Shown: piece by piece, positions 58,100 through 64,000 of the stretch
Layout of the letters: each line of letters starts with the position of its first letter
How positions within the stretch are numbered: position 1 is the first letter of the stretch
Source: Tragulus kanchil
Taxonomy: Eukaryota > Chordata > Mammalia > Artiodactyla > Tragulidae
Assembly (NCBI GenBank): GCA_022376925.1
Contig: JAIOJX010000002.1
Span: 37,720,501-37,784,500 of the forward strand
Length of the DNA stretch: 64,000 nucleotides
Reading direction: 5' to 3'
The notes under the pieces: generated by a model
Databases searched by the model: none
Told to the model about the DNA's origin: nothing
The model's input: the letters and a program-made list of their open reading frames with translations, nothing else
Made by a program: the position numbers and the translations under genes

Positions 58100-59179
58100 T
58101 GCTATCAAATTTTTCATGCTGGCTATTAGTATTTTTTCTTCCCTCTTACTTTCAAGAGATACGCACTCTCTGTTTCCTACAGAGGCAAGGAAGGAACTGG
58201 GATGGATAAAATCAAACACTGGAGGAAGGTCTTTGGGTTCCAGCCTGGATTCCAGCTGTTAGCCCAAAGAAAACAAACTCAGAGAGAGGAGCTGTGGGCT
58301 GGAGACGGGGAACAGCTGGGTGTTCAGCCGACCGCTGTGTCAATATGTAATTAGAGGCTCAATTAGTGCTATTTGTGTGGGATGGCTCTGTCTTCCGCGC
58401 TGCCACCATCAGTCACTGTGAATGAGTCCCGTCATCTTGGCGAGTCTCAGCGTCTGGCCTGTTGGGCCCAAGGGGAGTGTCCCACAGTGGGCCACTGTCT
58501 ACTCTGGAGGGCGAGCTCTGTCCCTTGTTCACTGACCACGCTTCTGAAACACTTTCCAAGTTCTTGTAAAATTGCAAAAATAGTACCAAAGAAAGGTATT
58601 TTAACAGTCCTTGTTTTTCAAAGACAAAGCCCTCTTGAGCTGATAGACTCTAAAGCCTGATAGACTTGGTCCTAGAGCCCCAAGGACCAGCCAGTAACGT
58701 GAGGTGGTAGGCAGGAAAAGGTGTAAGAGAGCAGGAAGGACAATACCTGAGAGCATGTTGCCTTCGTTTAAGAAGCATGTTAGTAATCCATTTCTATAAT
58801 GACCCTCTACATCCAGGCACTTGAAATAAGGATAATGACTCCTTGATCTCAAGTAATAGTATTTTCAGTGGGTTTTTTTTTCTTTTCATATGTTAGTGCA
58901 GACTGTGGTTTGATATTTTATGAGATGGCTATCTAGAAGTCAGCCAATATTTCTTCTGGTTTCTGAAGATATTAAAGTTTCTTCATCTAAACAGAAGATG
59001 GCCAAACTAAAAAAAGAGACGGTATTTTATCTTTTGTTTGATTCAAATATTGGCAGATAAATTTGTGGCAGCTTTATTTACGGCCATTGAAGTCTTCTTT
59101 CTCATGCTAAGCTTGGCCGCCTGGGAAGGCACTAGAATAGACCCGTGGTTCTAAGCAGGGCTTCCTAGGCACACTGCCT
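58100..59179. other. Unassigned sequence (58552 onward repeated 1.17 kb later)
   Basis: Frames of up to 95 codons without a domain; nothing recognised. Confidence 0.5.
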
Positions 59180-59265
59180 GAGTGGAACCCTGGGGCTGAG
59201 ACCTTAGCCAGTCACCTTCCCTCTCTGAGCCTTCACTTCCTCATCTGCCAAATGGGCATTTAGTT
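59180..59265 (-). mobile_element. MIR fragment
   Basis: CTTAGCCAGTCACCTTCCCT, CTCTGAGCCTTCACTTCCTC and ATCTGCCAAATGGGCAT match the MIR reverse complement. Confidence 0.7.
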
Positions 59266-59540
59266 ATTCAGCACATTTTCACCAACACCTACTTGCAAGT
59301 TTGGACTTGCAAGGTAGGGCTGTAGCATTGAGCAAACTGTACCATGCTCTGCTCACCTAGAACTGGGTGTTTATGGAAAGAGGATGCCAGAAGCACAAGG
59401 GTGAACATGCTATGGAGGAAATGAAGTCAGGGACAGGGGATGGAGAAGGACCTGTAGGGAGTTTAGTCCTCCCGGGTAGCCCCACCCATGCCCCTTGCCA
59501 TCCCTAGGATGGCATTTGGCAGAGCCTCTGGAGAGGCCAG

Positions 59541-59722
59541 GCTTCCTAGCTGGTGCTAGTGGTAAAGAACCCAACTGCCCCTGCGGGAGACTTAAGAGAC
59601 ACAGGCTCAATCCCTGGGTTGGGAAGATCCCCTGGAGGAGGAAATGGCACCCCACTCCAATACTCTTGTCTGGAGAATCCCATGGACAGAGGAGGCTGGT
59701 GGGCTACAGTCCATGGGGTCGC
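59541..59722 (+). mobile_element. Bov-tA-type SINE cut at a duplication junction
   Basis: The element reaches CCATGGGGTCGC and is then cut at 59722; the AGAGAGTCAGACAGGACAA end is missing here. Confidence 0.9.
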
Positions 59723-60353
59723 TTTCCAAGTTCTTGTAAAATTGCAAAATAGTACCAAAGAAAGGTATTTTAACAGTCCTTGTTTTTCAAAGACAAAGCC
59801 CTCTTGAGCTGATAGACTCTAAAGCCTGATAGACTTGGTCCTAGAGCCCCAAGGACCAGCCAGTAACGTGAGGTGGTAGGCAGGAAAAGGTGTAAGAGAG
59901 CAGGAAGGACAATACCTGAGAGCATGTTGCCTTCGTTTAAGAAGCATGTTAGTAATCCATTTCTATAATGACCCTCTACATCCAGGCACTTGAAATAAGG
60001 ATAATGACTCCTTGATCTCAAGTAATAGTATTTTCAGTGGGTTTTTTTTTCTTTTCTTTTCATATGTTAGTGCAGACTGTGGTTTGATATTTTATGAGAT
60101 GGCTATCTAGAAGTCAGCCAATATTTCTTCTGGTTTCTGAAGATATTAAAGTTTCTTCATCTAAACAGAAGATGGCCAAACTAAAAAAAGAGACGGTATT
60201 TTATCTTTTGTTTGATTCAAATATTGGCAGATAAATTTGTGGCAGCTTTATTTACGGCCATTGAAGTCTTCTTTCTCATGCTAAGCTTGGCCGCCTGGGA
60301 AGGCACTAGAATAGACCCGTGGTTCTAAGCAGGGCTTCCTAGGCACACTGCCT

Positions 60354-60439
60354 GAGTGGAACCCTGGGGCTGAGACCTTAGCCAGTCACCTTCCCTCTCT
60401 GAGCCTTCACTTCCTCATCTGCCAAATGGGCATTTAGTT
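60354..60439 (-). mobile_element. MIR fragment, second copy
   Basis: Duplicate of 59180-59265. Confidence 0.7.
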
Positions 60440-60714
60440 ATTCAGCACATTTTCACCAACACCTACTTGCAAGTTTGGACTTGCAAGGTAGGGCTGTAGC
60501 ATTGAGCAAACTGTACCATGCTCTGCTCACCTAGAACTGGGTGTTTATGGAAAGAGGATGCCAGAAGCACAAGGGTGAACATGCTATGGAGGAAATGAAG
60601 TCAGGGACAGGGGATGGAGAAGGACCTGTAGGGAGTTTAGTCCTCCCGGGTAGCCCCACCCATGCCCCTTGCCATCCCTAGGATGGCATTTGGCAGAGCC
60701 TCTGGAGAGGCCAG

Positions 60715-60945
60715 GCTTCCTAGCTGGTGCTAGTGGTAAAGAACCCAACTGCCCCTGCGGGAGACTTAAGAGACACAGGCTCAATCCCTGGGTTGGGAAG
60801 ATCCCCTGGAGGAGGAAATGGCACCCCACTCCAATACTCTTGTCTGGAGAATCCCATGGACAGAGGAGGCTGGTGGGCTACAGTCCATGGGGTCGCAGAG
60901 AGTCAGACAGGACAAAGAGACTGATACACACACGCAACAGTGCTT
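60715..60945 (+). mobile_element. Bov-tA-type SINE, complete second copy
   Basis: Same element as 59541-59722, continuing through AGAGAGTCAGACAGGACAA to a CACACACGCAAC end. Confidence 0.9.
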
Positions 60946-61081
60946 AAGAGAAGTACAACCGTGGCATTAGCATTTTGGGGTTAATAGAGACTACGTACAT
61001 ACTGAGTGTTTAATGTACTTATACTTTTTTCACCAGTTTCCATGTTTTTAAGAATTCTTGATTGGAGGGTAATTGCTTTTC

Positions 61082-61414
61082 TTTTTTTTTTTTTAAATTT
61101 TATTTATTTTTTTACTTTGAGCGGGGCTCGGGTTGGGGAGGGAGGGGAGTGGGCGGGCCACTTCTATCGGTCTTTCATTTCTCTATTTTCATTCGTCTTC
61201 ATTCCTTGGCTCTTGTGGGCCTCCCATCGCGGTGGCGTCTGTAGCTGCAGAGCACCGGCTCTGGGCGCATACGCTCCAGAGCTCCGGCTCAGTGATTGGA
61301 CACATCAGTCCAGCCGCTCCGCGGCACGTGGGATCTTCCCAGGCCAGGGCTTGAACCGGCGCCCCTTGCACTGCAAGGCGGTGTCCTTACCCACTGGACC
61401 ACCAGGGGAAGCCC
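61082..61414 (-). mobile_element. Long CHR-type SINE with 14-bp target-site duplication, inserted in an L1 3' end
   Basis: GGTAATTGCTTTTC lies at 61068-61081 and 61415-61428. The plus strand starts with the poly(T) complement of the tail and ends GGACCACCAGGGGAAGCCC. Confidence 0.95.
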
Positions 61415-61428
61415 GGTAATTGCTTTTC

Positions 61429-61725
61429 AATGTTATGTTGGTTTTGGCCATACAACAACATGAATCTGCCATAAGCATACACATGTCCCTTCCATCCTGA
61501 ACCTCTCTCTGACCTCCCGCCCCATCCTACCCCTTGAGGCGGTCCCTGGTCGCCAGGTTGAGCTCCCTGGGCTCTATAGCAGCTCCCAGCAGCCCACTGT
61601 GTTGGGCAGTGGACATGGGTCAGTGCTACGCTCAGTTCACCCCACCCTATCCTCCCACTGTGTCCACAAATCTGTTCTCTACATCAGTATCTCTATTCCT
61701 GCCCTGCAAATAAGTTCATCAGTAC
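61429..61725 (+). mobile_element. Artiodactyl L1-type 3'-end fragment, cut at a junction
   Basis: TTGGCCATACAACAACATGA, ATAAGCATACACATGTCCCT and GAGCTCCCTGGGCTCTATAG mark the L1 3' end. It stops at 61725. Confidence 0.8.
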
Positions 61726-61854
61726 TATCATATGTATGTGCCTGGGGGGATGGCATTGAAAAGGGGGGACCTGTAGGGAGTTTAGTCCTCCCGGTAGCCC
61801 CACCCATGCCCTTGCCATCCCTAGGATGGCATTTGGCAACCTCTGGAGGCCAGG

Positions 61855-62085
61855 CTTCCTAGCTGGTGCTAGTGGTAAAGAACCCAACTGCCCCTGCGGC
61901 AGACTTAAGAGACACAGGCTCAATCCCTGGGTTGGGAAGATCCCCTGGAGGAGGAAATGGCACCCCACTCCAATACTCTTGTCTGGAGAATCCCATGGAC
62001 AGAGGAGGCTGGTGGGCTACAGTCCATGGGGTCGCAGAGAGTCAGACAGGACAAAGAGACTGATACACACACGCAACAGTGCTTA
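61855..62085 (+). mobile_element. Bov-tA-type SINE, third copy
   Basis: Copy produced by duplication 20. One difference (GCGGCAGAC versus GCGGGAGAC) was seen. Confidence 0.9.
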
Positions 62086-62221
62086 AGAGAAGTACAACCG
62101 TGGCATTAGCATTTTGGGGTTAATAGAGACTACGTACATACTGAGTGTTTAATGTACTTATACTTTTTTCACCAGTTTCCATGTTTTTAAGAATTCTTGA
62201 TTGGAGGGTAATTGCTTTTCT

Positions 62222-62554
62222 TTTTTTTTTTTTAAAGATTTATTTATTTATTTACTTTGAGCGGGGCTCGGGTTGGGGAGGGAGGGGAGTGGGCGGGCCA
62301 CTTCTATCGGTCTTTCATTTCTCTATTTTCATTCGTCTTCATTCCTTGGCTCTTGTGGGCCTCCCATCGCGGTGGCGTCTGTAGCTGCAGAGCACCGGCT
62401 CTGGGCGCATACGCTCCAGAGCTCCGGCTCAGTGATTGGACACATCAGTCCAGCCGCTCCGCGGCACGTGGGATCTTCCCAGGCCAGGGCTTGAACCGGC
62501 GCCCCTTGCACTGCAAGGCGGTGTCCTTACCCACTGGACCACCAGGGGAAGCCC
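62222..62554 (-). mobile_element. Long CHR-type SINE, second copy
   Basis: Duplicate of 61082-61414 with target repeats at 62208-62221 and 62555-62568. The tail complement differs slightly (TTTAAAGATTTATTTATTTA versus TTTAAATTTTATTTATTTTT). Confidence 0.95.
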
Positions 62555-62568
62555 GGTAATTGCTTTTC

Positions 62569-62985
62569 AATGTTATGTTGGTTTTGGCCATACAACAACA
62601 TGAATCTGCCATAAGCATACACATGTCCCTTCCATCCTGAACCTCTCTCTGACCTCCCGCCCCATCCTACCCCTTGAGGCGGTCCCTGGTCGCCAGGTTG
62701 AGCTCCCTGGGCTCTATAGCAGCTCCCAGCAGCCCACTGTGTTGGGCAGTGGACATGGGTCAGTGCTACGCTCAGTTCACCCCACCCTATCCTCCCACTG
62801 TGTCCACAAATCTGTTCTCTACATCAGTATCTCTATTCCTGCCCTGCAAATAAGTTCATCAGTACCATTTTCCTGGAGTCCATATGTATGCGCTAATGTG
62901 CAATATTTGTTTTTCTCGCTGACGTACTCCACTCCTTGTAACAGGCTCTAGATTCATTCACCTCACTAGAACTGACTCAAATACT
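62569..62985 (+). mobile_element. Artiodactyl L1-type 3'-end fragment, complete copy
   Basis: Duplicate of 61429-61725 that continues past AAGTTCATCAGTAC with CATTTTCCTGGAGTCCATAT and onward to about 62985, still L1-like. Confidence 0.75.
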
Positions 62986-63666
62986 TGTAATTGTTAAGAA
63001 AAGACAGTGTTACCCCTTGAACAACTCTACAAAACCTCACAGACCACCCAGCCCTAGGTTTTCCCTCTTGCCATCAACAACAAGAAGTCTGGACAAAGTA
63101 CATCAGACGACTGATTCAGATGTGGGGCAACACAGGGCATGAGCCTGTGCAGAGAAAGCAAGCCAGGTGAGACTGACAGTTGCTGTGGGTTTTTGCCCGG
63201 GGGTATTTCTGAAGCTGTTAATACTGTGCAGAAAGGGGAATTCAAGTAGAAGACTGCTCTGAAAGACAGTCATTAGGATTCAGGAAAGCTTACAGGGATG
63301 GAACCGGTTGGGAAAACACAAGACAGAAGGCAGAATGCAGAGAAAGAGCTCCAGAAACCTTTATTGGCATCCCATTGAACGTTTTGTTGAATACCAAGCT
63401 GTCTGGGCAGAAACCAGGCAAAATCATCATCTACTGCGGCTGGACAATTCTCAGAGCTTATATGGGGCTCGGAGACTGTGAGTTCCTATAAGCCAGACAT
63501 AGAAGACTGGAGGGAATGCCTGGAACCCTCAGAAAAGAACTTGGAAAGACCATGCCTTAAAAAGTAGGGTTAACCTGGCCTCAGAGCATCCCATCCTCCA
63601 GGCTTGGCTTACTGCTTAAAAACAGGCCCTGAAAGCATCGAGCTCATCTATAAGTAAATTAATTGC
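62986..63666. other. Unassigned single-copy sequence
   Basis: No recognised repeat or gene; only 60-codon-class frames. Confidence 0.5.
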
Positions 63667-63784
63667 CTTCCGGGTCATAGCTCAGCTGGTAAAGAATCTG
63701 CCTGCAAGGCTGGAGACCCAGGTTTGATTCCTGGGTTGGGAAGATCCCCTACAGAAGGGATAGGCTACCCACTCCAGTATTCTT
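63667..63784 (+). mobile_element. 5' half of a Bov-tA-type SINE
   Basis: TAGCTCAGCTGGTAAAGAAT, AGGTTTGATTCCTGGGTTGG and CCACTCCAGTATTCTTG are present; the element then abuts another SINE head. Confidence 0.87.
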
Positions 63785-63840
63785 GGGTTTCCCCTGGTGG
63801 TTCAGAGGTGAAGAATCTGCCCACAATGTAGAAGAAAACA
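63785..63840 (+). mobile_element. Short SINE head fragment
   Basis: GGTTTCCCCTGGTGGTTCAG followed by GTGAAGAATCTGCCCACAAT is a second tRNA-like head, truncated. Confidence 0.7.
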
Positions 63841-63879
63841 CGAACATGATCAGGGAAAAAAAGGAAGATATAAAAAAGG

Positions 63880-64000
63880 CCAGGGCCTTCCTGAGTGGTC
63901 CAGTGGTTATGACCTCACACTTCCACTCTTGGGGGTTCAGGTTTGATTCCTGGACAGGGAACTAAGGTCCCACGTTCACTGGGGCTTGGCCAAAAAAAAA
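63880..64000 (+). mobile_element. Short CHR-type SINE at the window end
   Basis: GGGCCTTCCTGAGTGGTCCA head, GGTTTGATTCCTGGACAGGG, and a GGCCAAAAAAAAA tail running to the edge. Confidence 0.87.

Larger units (their letters stand above)
58552..60896. repeat. Tandem duplication 19 (unit 1169-1174 bp)
   Basis: Copy 1 is 58552-59722 and copy 2 is 59722-60896. Differences are one A fewer near the copy-2 left edge and a 5-base length change in a T/C run (about 58868 versus 60042). The junction cuts a Bov-tA SINE that is complete only in copy 2. Confidence 0.95.
60622..62865. repeat. Tandem duplication 20 (unit 1140-1145 bp)
   Basis: Copy 1 is 60622-61725 and copy 2 is 61767-62865, with a 41-base filler at 61726-61766. 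Single-base losses in G or C runs and small deletions are concentrated in the first 100 bases of copy 2. It overlaps duplication 19, so most of 60622-60896 occurs three times. Confidence 0.94.
32251..64000 (-). other. XKR4: Presumed XKR4 intron upstream of the last exon
   Basis: Everything to the right of the acceptor at 32252-32251 is upstream of the last XKR4 exon in transcript sense. I saw no second XKR4 exon in this 31.7 kb. That fits the very long introns known for mammalian XKR4. The interval is mostly SINEs, LINE remnants and tandem duplications, annotated separately. The intron assignment is inferred from exon position and strand only. Confidence 0.7.

Noticed and set aside
4516..63960. 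tRNA genes suggested by B-box-like GGTTCGATCC motifs
   Set aside because: All occurrences sit at the heads of tRNA-derived SINEs and lack a foldable complete tRNA.
1..64000. A CRISPR-like or other regularly spaced repeat system
   Set aside because: The regular spacing comes from pairs of long unrelated units, not from one short repeat with spacers, and the sequence is clearly a ruminant nuclear genome.
1..64000. True recent segmental duplication of the region
   Set aside because: Real segmental duplications would copy one block; here many different blocks are each doubled in place with similar length, and junction edges are noisy. Not excluded for duplication 2.

Overview
This is a eukaryotic window from a ruminant, most likely a bovid. 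The evidence is a 5'-truncated Bov-B LINE tail with a 14-bp target-site duplication (TSD), about two dozen Bov-tA-type SINEs, two further artiodactyl tRNA-derived SINE families (called here CHR-type, short and long), artiodactyl L1 3' ends, and older mammalian MIR, L2 and hAT fossils. The species cannot be fixed from the sequence alone. There are no prokaryotic genes, operons, rRNA or tRNA genes, or CRISPR arrays.

One real protein-coding exon is visible: the last coding exon of XKR4 on the minus strand (31304-32250). It has a clean splice acceptor, five hydrophobic segments and an intact C-terminus. By position, 32251-64000 is the intron upstream of this exon and 29761-31303 is the 3' untranslated or flanking side. 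Every other open frame in the window is short and falls in SINEs, other repeats or unassigned non-coding sequence. A small poly(A)-tailed retroposed fragment lies at about 29388-29760 on the minus strand.

The dominant structure is artificial-looking. Twenty direct tandem duplications, each with a 0.97-1.19 kb unit and near-identical copies, are spread over the whole window (junctions near 161, 2629, 5545, 7884, 9928, 13880, 19033, 21159, 23964, 27766, 33736, 37880, 41423, 44515, 46533, 50898, 52898, 57020, 59722 and 61745). Five neighbouring pairs overlap, giving triplicated stretches. The uniform size, the differences concentrated beside junctions and in homopolymers, the junctions that cut SINEs, and the short non-templated fillers fit unmerged contig-end overlaps in a draft assembly better than biology. 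Collapsing them would remove about 21-22 kb, a third of the window. The XKR4 exon lies outside all of them.

I found no convincing undescribed biological system. The main value for a reader is the XKR4 exon, the map of probable false duplications, and several well-dated retroposon insertions, including two independent SINE insertions into the same short part of an L1 3' end.
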